Source of the DNA: an uncultured Prevotellaceae bacterium
GTDB taxonomy: Bacteria > Bacteroidota > Bacteroidia > Bacteroidales > Bacteroidaceae
Reading direction: 5' to 3'
NCBI GenBank assembly: GCA_946407895.1
Contig: CAMJQA010000005.1
Coordinates: 1-64,000 of the forward strand
DNA: 64,000 nucleotides
Below, in pieces: positions 44,797 through 53,303 of the stretch (positions are counted from its first letter, which is position 1; the number at the start of each line of letters is the position of its first letter). The translations under genes and the position numbers were made by a program. The notes beneath the pieces were generated by a model that searched no databases, was not told where the DNA came from, and worked only from the letters and a program-made list of their open reading frames with translations.

Positions 44797-45495
44797 ATGA
44801 TAGTTAACGACCTACAACGCCTCCGCTGGCAGATTCTGGACGAGGCATTGCGCGACCCCGTGATGGAGTACTTCATGGGCGAGCGTACCAAGACGAACGA
44901 AACGGGCAATACCCGCAGTCTGATTTACTACGTCAACAAGCGCCTGAAAGCCGTCAACCGTAACTACAGCTGCAGCAAGCGCATGCTGCAGAACGACGTA
45001 AACCTCTTCCAGGAGAAGGGCGGACGGCTGGAGCCACGCTTCCGTCGCGGCCACAAACGCATACTGCGCTATATCAACCTGGAGTGGAAGAACCCGCTGC
45101 TGCGCCCGGCCCGTTCGCTGATGACCGAGCAGGAGGAAGCCGTACCTGCACAGAGCACCTTTGCCGGCCCCTTGGGACAGGGCACACAGGCGGCCGTTAC
45201 CCTGCGCATTTCAGGAGACACCGAGCCCCTGATGCAGCTGCTGGGCAATCCCGAGGTATTGCAACGCCAGGCAGATGTGAAGTCCGGCTCAACTACGCTC
45301 ACTCTGGAACTCGACCTTTCGCCCGCCCTGCAGGCCATGTTCTTCGGATTGGAGGGCATAGAGGTGCTGGCACCCGAATCTCTTCGCGATAACTATCGCC
45401 AGAGGCTGGCTGCCGCGCAGAAGGCCTATGGACAGCAGGCTCAGCCTAAGCAGAAGAAGGAGGAGCAACTTTCACTTTTCGATGACTTGTTCTAA
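44797..45495 (+). CDS. Short WYL-like transcriptional regulator
   Basis: The 232-residue protein begins with a helix-turn-helix part resembling WYL-family regulators: LRWQILDEALRD, then RSLIYYVNKRLKAVNRNYSCSKRMLQNDVNLF. The C-terminal part resembles their WCX end: TLELDLSPALQAMFFGLEGIEVLAPESLRDNY. The WYL core between them, usually about 150 residues, is missing or very short. The tail is Gln/Lys-rich and acidic at the end. Placed between GH78 and GH127 in the same direction, it may regulate this cluster. Loss of the ligand-sensing core would imply a different input. The identification rests on pattern only. Confidence 0.55.
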   Translation: MIVNDLQRLRWQILDEALRDPVMEYFMGERTKTNETGNTRSLIYYVNKRLKAVNRNYSCSKRMLQNDVNLFQEKGGRLEPRFRRGHKRILRYINLEWKNPLLRPARSLMTEQEEAVPAQSTFAGPLGQGTQAAVTLRISGDTEPLMQLLGNPEVLQRQADVKSGSTTLTLELDLSPALQAMFFGLEGIEVLAPESLRDNYRQRLAAAQKAYGQQAQPKQKKEEQLSLFDDLF

Positions 45496-45513
45496 TAAGC
45501 AGCAGGAATACTT

Positions 45514-47346
45514 ATGAGACATACAATTATGATCATTGCAGCAGCTTTTTTGTGCTGCGCCGCCTCTTGTACCCGCGAGCAGGACTCGCAGAAGGCGATG
45601 ACCCAGGTAGGTTTCGAAAACGTAAAGATAGAGGACGCTTTTTGGAGTCCGCGACTCGAGAACAACGCCCGGCACACCATTCCCGTCTGTCTGGACCAGA
45701 TAGAGAACCAGACAGGCCGCATACGCAACTTTGAGAACGCAGCCCGCAGGGAAGGGCAACACTCGGGCATCTTCTTCGACGACTCGGATGTCTATAAGGC
45801 AGTAGAGGGCGTGGCCTACAGCCTGGCAAGCCATCCCGATGCCGAGCTCGAACGGCACATGGACGAGTGGATAGACAAGTTCGCTGCCGCTCAGCTGGAG
45901 GACGGCTATTTGAATACTTATTACATCCTGACTGGCCTGGATAAGCGATGGACCGACATGGACAAGCATGAGATGTACTGTGCCGGACACATGCTCGAAG
46001 CCGGTATTGCCTACTACAAGGCTACGGGCAAGGACAAACTGCTACAAGTGGCTCGCCGGATGGTTGACTATATGATAGAGACCTTCATGCTGGCCGACCG
46101 TCCCTGGGTGCCCGGGCACGAGGAGATAGAACTGGCCCTGTGCAAACTCTATGCCCTGACGGGCGAACAGAAGTACCTCGACTTCGCCCACTGGCTCTTG
46201 GAGCAGCGCGGACGAGGAGTGAGCAACCTGGGCCAGATATCCCCCCTGGCTCAATATCAGGACGAGGTGCCCGTCAGCCAGTTGCGCGAGATTTGCGGTC
46301 ATGCCGTCAGGGCCATGTACCTCTTCTGCGGAATGGCCGATGTAGCTTCCTACGTTCCGGGCACAGGCTATATGGAGGCCCTTGACTCCCTATGGGAAGA
46401 TGTGACGGGGCGCCGGATGTACGTCACAGGCGGTATTGGCGTAGCCTATCGTGGTGAAGGCTTTAGTGCCCCCTACGACCTGCCCAACTATGATGCCTAT
46501 TGCGAGACCTGCGCCTCAATAGGCATGGTGCTGTGGAACCATCGCATGAACGAGTGGAAGGGCGATGCCAAGTATGTCAACGTCCTGGAGCGCTCCCTAT
46601 ATAACGGCGTGCTGGCCGGCATCAACCTGACGGGCGACCTCTTCTTCTACGTCAATCCGCTGGCCTCTCGCGGACAGCATCATCGCCAGGCCTGGTACGG
46701 TTGTGCCTGTTGTCCCAGCAACGTATGTCGCTTCATTCCATCGGTGGGAAACTATATCTACGGCACCAGCCGGGATGCACTCTGGGTGAACCTGTACGTC
46801 GGCAGCGAGGCAACTTGCCGGGTTGGGCGCCAGGATGTCAGGTTAAAGATGGAGACGGGTCTGCCCTGGAAGGGTACTTCTCGGCTGACCTTCAATACGC
46901 CGATGAAGGGCTCCCTACGCCTGCGTCTGCCCGATTGGGCTAAGAGTATCGCCCTCAGCGTGAACGGGCAGCCTGCCGACTACAAGACGGACCGCGGCTA
47001 TGCCGTGCTGGACCGTAAGTGGAAGCAGGGCGACGTTGTAGAACTGCTGACCGAACTTAGCGTGAAGCCCCTGCAGGCTGATCCGCGAGTGAAGGAGGAC
47101 GAAGGGCAGCGTGCCATTCAGCGCGGCCCCCTCATCTATTGTGCCGAACAGGTGGACAACCCCGAGAACTTCCAGGATATAGCCATTTCGGATGAAACGA
47201 AGTGGCAGGAACGGCCCGTAGAGATTCTGGGCGGTATAACCGAACTTGTGGGGCGACAGGAGGAGCAGACCATCACTCTGATTCCCTACTATGCCTGGGA
47301 CAATCGCGAGGCCTGCGAGATGCGCGTCTGGTTGCCTTGGAAATAA
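45514..47346 (+). CDS. GH127 beta-L-arabinofuranosidase lipoprotein
   Basis: The 610-residue protein has a lipoprotein-like signal (MRHTIMIIAAAFLCCAASC). It shows the classical GH127 active-site layout: Glu331 and Cys333 in YCETCASIG, and Cys399-Cys400 in YGCACCPSNVCRF. In GH127 enzymes these bind zinc, and one Cys is the nucleophile. The (alpha/alpha)6 barrel (about 50-420) is followed by beta-sandwich domains. It should release beta-linked L-arabinofuranose, or act on rhamnogalacturonan-II side chains as some relatives do. It follows the WYL-like gene after 18 bp and is 35 bp before the GH28-like gene, so they form one unit. Confidence 0.9.
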   Translation: MRHTIMIIAAAFLCCAASCTREQDSQKAMTQVGFENVKIEDAFWSPRLENNARHTIPVCLDQIENQTGRIRNFENAARREGQHSGIFFDDSDVYKAVEGVAYSLASHPDAELERHMDEWIDKFAAAQLEDGYLNTYYILTGLDKRWTDMDKHEMYCAGHMLEAGIAYYKATGKDKLLQVARRMVDYMIETFMLADRPWVPGHEEIELALCKLYALTGEQKYLDFAHWLLEQRGRGVSNLGQISPLAQYQDEVPVSQLREICGHAVRAMYLFCGMADVASYVPGTGYMEALDSLWEDVTGRRMYVTGGIGVAYRGEGFSAPYDLPNYDAYCETCASIGMVLWNHRMNEWKGDAKYVNVLERSLYNGVLAGINLTGDLFFYVNPLASRGQHHRQAWYGCACCPSNVCRFIPSVGNYIYGTSRDALWVNLYVGSEATCRVGRQDVRLKMETGLPWKGTSRLTFNTPMKGSLRLRLPDWAKSIALSVNGQPADYKTDRGYAVLDRKWKQGDVVELLTELSVKPLQADPRVKEDEGQRAIQRGPLIYCAEQVDNPENFQDIAISDETKWQERPVEILGGITELVGRQEEQTITLIPYYAWDNREACEMRVWLPWK

Positions 47347-47380
47347 ACGTACTATTATATAAGATAAGGAATAGGGAACG

Positions 47381-48865
47381 ATGGCAAAGATGCTGAAAAT
47401 AGTCCTGCCTCTGTGGCTTGTACTCGGTATGCTTCCCCTCAGGGCGCAACAATGGCAAAGCGTCGATGATGCGTCACTAAGCGAAAGAGAACGCGTTCAC
47501 CTCTCAGACTATGAGGTTAGCATTCGCACTCGAGACGGGCTTTGTCAACAGGTCAAAGTGGCTGGAGCACTTGTCTCCAATATAGAAAAGCGTGGCGAAG
47601 ACGGCGACCGCGGCATTAACGGCACGGACACAGCCGGACACGCCCGCTCGCTGATGGGCGTAGCAATGTTCACTCACGATTTCTCGCAGAAAGGAGGGCG
47701 CTATGTAATGGTCAGAGTAAAGCGTCAGGGCCCCGCCTTCCGCGATGTGGCGATACGGCCGACCGCCAGGCATATAAAACCGAAACGCGTTGATGCACAG
47801 ACCATTGAATTCAAACTGGAACGCCCAGAGAAGGTTAGTGTAGAGTTTGATGGAGACCGCGACCACAACCTCTTCGTCTTTGCCGATATGCCCCTGGAAA
47901 GACCCGATAGTGAAGACCTCATCTACTTCGGGCCGGGCGAGCACGAGGCCGGATTCATCAATATGCATTCCGGCCAGACCGTCTTCATAGACGAAGGTGC
48001 GGTGGTTTATGGGCAGATTGATGCCCGCGGCGCCGACCACATCCGCATTATGGGGCGAGGCATCTTGTGCGGTTCTGGGGCCGTACACGACTTTCAGCGC
48101 CGCCGCTCCATGATTTATTGCCGCGGCTGCAGGGATGTCCGTGTCGAGGGCGTTTTGTTTCGCGGTTCCCCTTCCTGGACGCTCTGCTTTTCCGACTGCG
48201 ACAGTGTTCTGCTGGACAATATAAAGGAAATCTGTTGGATGCGCAATTCCGACGGCATCGACCTCTGCAATACGTCGAATGTGGTCATCCGCAATTCCTT
48301 CCTGCGCAACTATGACGACAACATTTCCCTGAAGAATTACGAAGTGCAGAGCGGGCGCAGCACATCGAACATACTGATGACCGACTGCACGCTTTGGGCT
48401 GATTGCGCCCACAATATTGTAGTGGGGCCTGAGAACTGGCCAACCCTGCCGATGCAGAACGTCAGCTTCGAGAACATTGACGTCTTGGAGGCGCGCGAGA
48501 CGGCCTATCCCTGGCGGGGTGCAATAGGGGTTATGGGCTCTGACGAAGGCACGTTCCGCAATGTACTCTTCCGCAACGTGCGGATTGACAACGTTCGGGG
48601 CGGCCAGCCCTTTGCCGTTGAGTTCTGCCGATATAGGTCGATGGGCCGGCAGGTAGGGAATGTCCGCCTGGAGAACATCTCAATAGAGGGCGACACCCTG
48701 GGCATGCCTCGCAGTACCGTAAAGGGACTCGACGGTGAGCACCGCATTGAAGGCTTCCAACTGCGCAACCTGCGGATAAACGGAAAGAAGGTGAAACCCA
48801 GAGAGATGGAGCGCTATGTAGAAACAAATGAATTCGTCAGCCCACTCAGTGATTCACTCTTCTGA
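47381..48865 (+). CDS. Secreted GH28-like right-handed beta-helix enzyme
   Basis: The 494-residue protein has a signal peptide ending PLRAQ, a beta-rich N-terminal part, and a parallel beta-helix from about residue 190. The helix carries RNSDGIDLCN and YDDNISLKNYE, matching the Asp motifs NTDGxD and DD of GH28 polygalacturonases. It could also be a GH49/dextranase-like or rhamnogalacturonan-type member; the DRDHNLFVFADMP region is shared by several beta-helix families. With GH78 and GH127 next to it, a pectin-derived substrate is likely. It ends 9 bp before a post-stop repeat element. Confidence 0.75.
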   Translation: MAKMLKIVLPLWLVLGMLPLRAQQWQSVDDASLSERERVHLSDYEVSIRTRDGLCQQVKVAGALVSNIEKRGEDGDRGINGTDTAGHARSLMGVAMFTHDFSQKGGRYVMVRVKRQGPAFRDVAIRPTARHIKPKRVDAQTIEFKLERPEKVSVEFDGDRDHNLFVFADMPLERPDSEDLIYFGPGEHEAGFINMHSGQTVFIDEGAVVYGQIDARGADHIRIMGRGILCGSGAVHDFQRRRSMIYCRGCRDVRVEGVLFRGSPSWTLCFSDCDSVLLDNIKEICWMRNSDGIDLCNTSNVVIRNSFLRNYDDNISLKNYEVQSGRSTSNILMTDCTLWADCAHNIVVGPENWPTLPMQNVSFENIDVLEARETAYPWRGAIGVMGSDEGTFRNVLFRNVRIDNVRGGQPFAVEFCRYRSMGRQVGNVRLENISIEGDTLGMPRSTVKGLDGEHRIEGFQLRNLRINGKKVKPREMERYVETNEFVSPLSDSLF

Positions 48866-48873
48866 ACGTCTGG

Positions 48874-48920
48874 AGCAGCGAGTGCCATCGGAAGCTTGCT
48901 TACGAATGGCCGAGTCGTGA
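48874..48920 (+). repeat. Diverged copy of the post-stop hairpin element
   Basis: AGCAGCGAGTGC and GGCCGAGTCGTGA match the flanks of the 38295 repeat, while the hairpin between them is different in sequence (CCATCGGAAGC paired with GCTTACGAATGG) but similar in size. It lies 9 bp after the GH28-like stop. Confidence 0.65.
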
Positions 48921-48950
48921 CAGACGAAGACCGTAGGTCCGCTCGGCTTT

Positions 48951-49022
48951 CTTGCGTCCCTTTGGTAGCAAGCGCCACCCTACGGGATGTCGAGCGGCCG
49001 CTTGCAACCGAAGGGACGCAAG
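48951..49022. repeat. 24-bp inverted repeat with 24-nt loop
   Basis: CTTGCGTCCCTTTGGTAGCA plus AGCG at 48951-48974 is complementary to 48999-49022 at 22 of 24 positions. A single arm of the same sequence occurs at about 21066-21091. It joins directly to the GAACCTTTT tract. Confidence 0.8.
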
Positions 49023-49073
49023 AACCTTTTGAACCTTTTGAACCTTTTGAACCTTTTGAACCTTTTGAACCTT
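49022..49073 (+). repeat. 9-bp GAACCTTTT tandem before the GH5 gene
   Basis: Five full copies and one partial copy of GAACCTTTT end 6 bp before the start codon at 49080. The period is a multiple of three, so the track ORF reads through it as repeated Leu-Leu-Asn. Copy-number change would alter the leader length but not a reading frame. Confidence 0.9.
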
Positions 49074-49079
49074 ATTATT

Positions 49080-50165
49080 ATGCAACGACGAGACTTTCTT
49101 AAATCCCTGGGCGCAACGGCTGGAATGCTGATGATGCCCCATCTGTCAACCGACGCTATGGCCGGCCGTAGCGGCAAGGCTCACCCCGAGCGCTGGCGCG
49201 GCTTCAACCTGTTGAACTATTTTACTGCCGGATATCCCGAACCCTTCAGCGAGGAGGAGTTCAAGTGGATTCACGACTGGGGCTTCAACTTTGTGCGGCT
49301 GCCCCTGAGCTACTGGAACTGGAGCCGTCCGGGCGAGTATTACGAGATGGACGAGAAGGTGCTGCAGGATATTGACCGTGCCGTAGAATGGGGCCGGAAG
49401 TATAAAATACACGTCTGCATCAATCTGCATCGCGCTCCCGGCTACTGCGTCAACCAGCCCCAGGAGCCGCAGGACCTCTTCCGCGACCAGGAGGCGCTCG
49501 ATGGTTGTGCCTATCAGTGGGGCGTGCTGGCTCGTCGCTATCGCAAGCACTCTAACAAGTACCTGAGCTTCAACCTGCTGAACGAGGTGGCCAAGATTCC
49601 GGAGGCTGACTACGAGCGCGTTGTGAGGCGCCTGGTAGGCGAGATACGAGGTCATTCTCCCCACCGCCTTATCCTCATTGACGGCCTTGAGTGGGGCCGG
49701 CGGCCGCTGCTTGCTGTGCCCGACCTTGAGGGAATCATTCAGTGCGGGCGCGGCTACGAGCCGATGGTCATCTCGCACTATGCCGCCTCGTGGGTCTTTG
49801 GCGACAAGCCGATGTGGCTGGCCAAGGATAAGCTCTCCTGGCCGCTCGACCTCGACGGGCAGCACATGGACAAGCTGTGGCTGCAGGAGCAGCAGATGAA
49901 GAGCTGGAGGCCGCTCCTCGAACAGGGGGGGCAGGTCTTCATTGGGGAGTTTGGCAGCCATAACCAAACGCCTCACAAGGTGGCGCTCAACTGGCTGCGC
50001 GACAACCTGAGCCTCTTCAGCCAGCTGGGGTGGGGATGGGCCATCTGGAACCTGCGCGGCTCGTTCGGCATCATGGACAGCGGCCGAAGCGACGTTGAGT
50101 ACGAAGACTTCCACGGGCACAAGCTCGACCGTCAGATGCTGAGCCTGCTGCAAGAGTTTGCCTGA
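49080..50165 (+). CDS. GH5-like cellulase-family glycosidase
   Basis: The start at 49080 is chosen because upstream codons are repeat DNA; it gives 361 residues with a twin-arginine-like export signal (QRRDFLKSLGATAGML). The GH5 TIM barrel shows RWRGFNLLNYF, FVRLPLSYWNW, the acid/base Glu169 in SFNLLNEVAK, and the nucleophile Glu290 in VFIGEFGSHN. Possible substrates are beta-glucan, mannan or xylan backbones. It may continue the GH78-GH127-GH28 unit, but the 214-bp repeat-rich gap suggests separate expression. Confidence 0.9.
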   Translation: MQRRDFLKSLGATAGMLMMPHLSTDAMAGRSGKAHPERWRGFNLLNYFTAGYPEPFSEEEFKWIHDWGFNFVRLPLSYWNWSRPGEYYEMDEKVLQDIDRAVEWGRKYKIHVCINLHRAPGYCVNQPQEPQDLFRDQEALDGCAYQWGVLARRYRKHSNKYLSFNLLNEVAKIPEADYERVVRRLVGEIRGHSPHRLILIDGLEWGRRPLLAVPDLEGIIQCGRGYEPMVISHYAASWVFGDKPMWLAKDKLSWPLDLDGQHMDKLWLQEQQMKSWRPLLEQGGQVFIGEFGSHNQTPHKVALNWLRDNLSLFSQLGWGWAIWNLRGSFGIMDSGRSDVEYEDFHGHKLDRQMLSLLQEFA

Positions 50166-50236
50166 ACGCTTCTGATTGCCTATGTCGTGAGCGCGGGGCA
50201 CGCCGGGCATTTGTAACCATAACGTAATGAGTTTTT

Positions 50237-50268
50237 CTTGGCTGCCTCTGTGGTTTGCCGTAATTTTG
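50237..50268 (+). promoter_or_regulatory. terC-like gene promoter
   Basis: TAATTTTG at 50261-50268 is a perfect -7 box; CTTG at 50237-50240 stands 20 bp upstream in the -33 place. The start codon at 50317 follows after 48 bp. Confidence 0.6.
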
Positions 50269-50316
50269 CAGCCTAAACCAGAAGAGATGGCAGGAAAATA
50301 AGTTAGGTTTTGTATT

Positions 50317-51312
50317 ATGGGAAATATGGTTTTGCCCCTTTGGGCCTGGATAGTCTTCTATGTAATAGTCTTGCTGATGCTGTTTGCCGACCTCAAGATG
50401 TTCGGGCGGAAGGGTCAGCACGAGGTGAACATCCGCGAGGCGCTTGGCATGACGGCCCTGTGGATAGGCGTCGCAATGTTGTTCTGCGCGGGCATTTACC
50501 TGTTCTATCCCGTCGAGCCTCACGAGAAGGCGATGGAGTTCCTGGCGGGCTACCTGATAGAGAAGTCCCTCTCGATGGACAACCTGTTTGTATTCCTGAT
50601 GCTGTTTACCTTCTTCGGCATAGAGCGGAAGTATCAGCACGAGGTTTTGTTCTGGGGCATCTTCGGAGCCCTGGTGCTGCGCAGCATATTCATCTTTGCC
50701 GGTGCTGCAGTAGTGGAAAGGTTCGAGTGGGTGCTGGGTCTATTTGGTCTGTTCCTTATCTACACTGGGGCCAAGATGTTTGCCCACAGGGGCGAGCAGC
50801 AGTCCGACCCCTCGCAGAACATCATTGTGCGCTTGTTCCGCAGGATGTATCCCGTGACGGACAGAGTCCAGGGCGACCACTTTTTCATCATCGAGAACGG
50901 GCGGCGCATGGCCACTCCGCTCTTCGTAGCCCTGCTTGTCATCGAGACGACCGACGTGGCCTTTGCCGTTGACAGCATTCCAGCCGTATTCAGCGTCAGC
51001 CGCGACCCCTTCATCGTGCTTACCAGCAACGTCTTTGCCATACTCGGACTCCGCGCCCTCTACTTCGCCCTGGCCGCCGTGGCAAAGTACTTCTGCTACC
51101 TCAGGTACGGCCTCGGCCTGATCCTCATCTTTGTGGGGCTGAAGATGTTGCTGGCCATGAGTGAGTACGTCAATGCCCTGGCAAGCCTCTGCGGACTACG
51201 CCTGCAGCTGCCGCACGTTGAGGTTTCCACACCCGTGAGCTTGTCCGTCATCTTCGGAGTGCTCATCCTGTCGATGCTTTTTTCCGTAGTTTCGCCAGGC
51301 AAAAAGCGGTGA
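50317..51312 (+). CDS. TerC/Alx-family integral membrane protein
   Basis: The 331-residue protein has about eight hydrophobic segments and the TerC signature pieces EKSLSMDNLFVFLMLFTFF and IETTDVAFAVDSIPAVFSVSRD. The acidic membrane residues of these motifs are thought to bind or carry metal ions. Relatives include Alx, implicated in manganese export, and TerC of tellurium resistance. No ter genes or yybP-ykoY-type leader are visible. It has its own promoter and precedes a two-component pair. Confidence 0.92.
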   Translation: MGNMVLPLWAWIVFYVIVLLMLFADLKMFGRKGQHEVNIREALGMTALWIGVAMLFCAGIYLFYPVEPHEKAMEFLAGYLIEKSLSMDNLFVFLMLFTFFGIERKYQHEVLFWGIFGALVLRSIFIFAGAAVVERFEWVLGLFGLFLIYTGAKMFAHRGEQQSDPSQNIIVRLFRRMYPVTDRVQGDHFFIIENGRRMATPLFVALLVIETTDVAFAVDSIPAVFSVSRDPFIVLTSNVFAILGLRALYFALAAVAKYFCYLRYGLGLILIFVGLKMLLAMSEYVNALASLCGLRLQLPHVEVSTPVSLSVIFGVLILSMLFSVVSPGKKR

Positions 51313-51330
51313 TAATCCAAAATCTTTTTG

Positions 51331-51338
51331 TAACTTTG
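51331..51338 (+). promoter_or_regulatory. Probable -7 box of the two-component operon
   Basis: TAACTTTG stands 36 bp before the response regulator start. The -33 position reads GGTG rather than TTTG, so activity may depend on an activator. Confidence 0.5.
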
Positions 51339-51373
51339 CAACCAGAACCAATGCCCGCGGGCACATTTATATT

Positions 51374-52093
51374 ATGGAAAAGAAAAGAGTGTTAGTAGTT
51401 GACGACGAGCGAGACCTGTGCGACATCCTCCTCTTCAACATCCAATCCAAGGGCTACGAGGCTGAGGCGGTGTACTCGGCCGAAGACGCCTTGAGGCGAA
51501 TCGCTGACGGCAGGCCCTACGACCTGCTGCTGCTCGATGTGATGATGCCAGGCATGTCGGGCTTCGAGCTGGCCGAGCGGCTGAAGGGCGACACGGCTAC
51601 CGCAGGCATTCCCATCATCTTCCTGACCGCAAAGGATGCAGAGGGCGACATGCTGCAAGGCTTTGCCCTTGGCGCCGACGACTATGTGGCCAAGCCGTTC
51701 TCCGTGCGCGAGGTGTTGGCCCGCATCAGGGCCGTACTGAACAGGACGTCCGACAGCCCGCTGCAGCCATCGTCCGGCGCCGGCGCGCAGCTCGTATTTG
51801 ACGGCCTGCTTATGGATGCCGGCAGCAAGAGCGTAACCGTAGATGGCCTCACCGTTGCACTCACCCGCACGGAGTACGAACTGCTGCGCCTCCTGCTGGA
51901 GCATAGCGGAACCGTCTTCAGCCGGCAGCAGTTGCTCAGCCGGGTATGGCCCCGCGAGGTTGTGGTGACCGAGCGCACCGTCGATGTGAACATAGCCCGC
52001 CTCAGGAAGAAGCTGGGCCCCTACGGCATCTGCCTCGTCTCGCGTACGGGCTTCGGATACAGCTTCGTGAGGAAATCGATTAGCAAACTTTAG
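51374..52093 (+). CDS. OmpR-family response regulator
   Basis: The 239-residue protein has a receiver domain with the acidic pocket VVDDERD and phosphoacceptor Asp55 in LLLDVMMPGMSG, plus the conserved Lys in FLTAKDAEG. A winged-helix output domain follows (LTRTEYELLRLLLEH, TVDVNIARLRKKLG, RTGFGYSF). The histidine kinase gene starts 7 bp later. Targets are unknown. Confidence 0.95.
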   Translation: MEKKRVLVVDDERDLCDILLFNIQSKGYEAEAVYSAEDALRRIADGRPYDLLLLDVMMPGMSGFELAERLKGDTATAGIPIIFLTAKDAEGDMLQGFALGADDYVAKPFSVREVLARIRAVLNRTSDSPLQPSSGAGAQLVFDGLLMDAGSKSVTVDGLTVALTRTEYELLRLLLEHSGTVFSRQQLLSRVWPREVVVTERTVDVNIARLRKKLGPYGICLVSRTGFGYSFVRKSISKL

Positions 52094-52100
52094 GCGGCTC

Positions 52101-53030
52101 ATGAAGAACAAACTCTCCGAGGGACACAAGATGTGGCTCAGCGTGATGGCCGTATTCCTCATCTATGCCACCGTATCCCTGCTCTTCGAGGACTACGACC
52201 GCCGCTTCCTCAACACCTTCTCCCAGGCCAGCGACTGGCACCTCCTGCTCTTCTCGCTACTCGTCATGTCCGGCCTCGGCTTCCTGCTGTTTCGCTATGC
52301 CCGGCGGATGGACGAGCGCATCAGCCGCGAACAAGCCGAGAAGGAGAACACAATGCGCCGCGAGCTGACCCAGAACATAGCCCATGAGCTGAAGACGCCC
52401 ACCGCAAGCATACTCGGATACACCGAGACCCTGCTGGAAAACCCCACCCTGAGCGATGAGGTCCGCCAGCAGTTCATAGAGCGGACCCACTCGCAGGCTC
52501 AGCGACTCACAGCCCTGCTCCAGGACATAACCACGCTCAACAAGATGGACTATGCCCCCGAACGCCTCCGCCAGGAGCGCGTCGACCTGTCACTGCTGGT
52601 GGCCGACATCGTCTCCGAGACGGCACTTGCCATCCGCCAGCGCCAGATGGTGCTGCATAACCTACTGCCCCAGGACATCATCGTGCGGGGCGATTCGTCC
52701 CTCTTGTACAGCATTTTCCGCAACCTTGTAGACAACGCCATCAGCTATGCCGGAGCCGGTACGGTGATAGAAATCTCGGCCCAGCGCGCCGCCGACCTCT
52801 GGCTGTTCACCTTCCGCGACAACGGCATCGGCATCCCCGAGGAGCACTTGCCACGCATCTTCGAGCGCTTCTACCGCATCGACAAGGGCCGCAGCCGCGA
52901 CATGGGCGGCACGGGCCTGGGCCTGGCCATCGTGAAGAATGCCGTGCTCCTCCACGGCGGACACATCACAGTCACAAGCCCCGCGGGCGGCGGCCTCACC
53001 TTTGAGTTCACCCTGCCCAGCCTTGTCTGA
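52101..53030 (+). CDS. Sensor histidine kinase with minimal sensor part
   Basis: The 309-residue kinase has two membrane helices (about 12-30 and 46-66) separated by only about 15 residues, so no periplasmic sensor domain exists. Phosphoacceptor His95 lies in NIAHELKTPTASILG. The ATP-binding domain shows RNLVDNAISYAG, DNGIGIPEEHLPRIFERF and GGTGLGLAIVKN. The short loop resembles intramembrane-sensing kinases that respond to envelope state or to a partner protein; that is an inference. No HAMP domain is clear. It forms an operon with the response regulator. Confidence 0.93.
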   Translation: MKNKLSEGHKMWLSVMAVFLIYATVSLLFEDYDRRFLNTFSQASDWHLLLFSLLVMSGLGFLLFRYARRMDERISREQAEKENTMRRELTQNIAHELKTPTASILGYTETLLENPTLSDEVRQQFIERTHSQAQRLTALLQDITTLNKMDYAPERLRQERVDLSLLVADIVSETALAIRQRQMVLHNLLPQDIIVRGDSSLLYSIFRNLVDNAISYAGAGTVIEISAQRAADLWLFTFRDNGIGIPEEHLPRIFERFYRIDKGRSRDMGGTGLGLAIVKNAVLLHGGHITVTSPAGGGLTFEFTLPSLV

Positions 53031-53147
53031 GTGGTAACCCGCCCGTCTGACTTGCCTGACCTGACCGTCTGACTTGCCTTGTATGGAGGAACCGGGCCCC
53101 TGGCAGTGGTAGTATGAACTTAGTCCCCAAAACAGGCCGTTTCAGCT

Positions 53148-53204
53148 GAAGTATACTTCGCATGGCATGTAAAGTCACTTTACATGGCAACTGAAGTATA
53201 CTTC
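53148..53204. repeat. Three evenly spaced palindromes
   Basis: GAAGTATACTTC occurs at 53148-53159 and 53193-53204. Halfway between lies the 21-bp palindrome CATGTAAAGT-C-ACTTTACATG (53166-53186). The dyad centres are 22.5 bp apart on each side, about two helical turns. It lies between the 3' ends of convergent genes. Confidence 0.9.
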
Positions 53205-53236
53205 GTGAAAAACGGGGGTTTTCTACAGGCATAAAG

Positions 53237-53266
53237 AAAGCCGGCTAAAACGTGTAGCCGGCCTTT
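53237..53266 (-). terminator. Terminator of the isomerase-like gene
   Basis: AAAGCCGGCTA and TAGCCGGCCTTT form a GC-rich hairpin with one mismatch and T/A tracts on each side. It lies 38 bp after the minus-strand stop at 53304. Confidence 0.7.
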
Positions 53267-53303
53267 CCCGTTATACCTTATTAATATATACGCGCGGGGG
53301 GAA

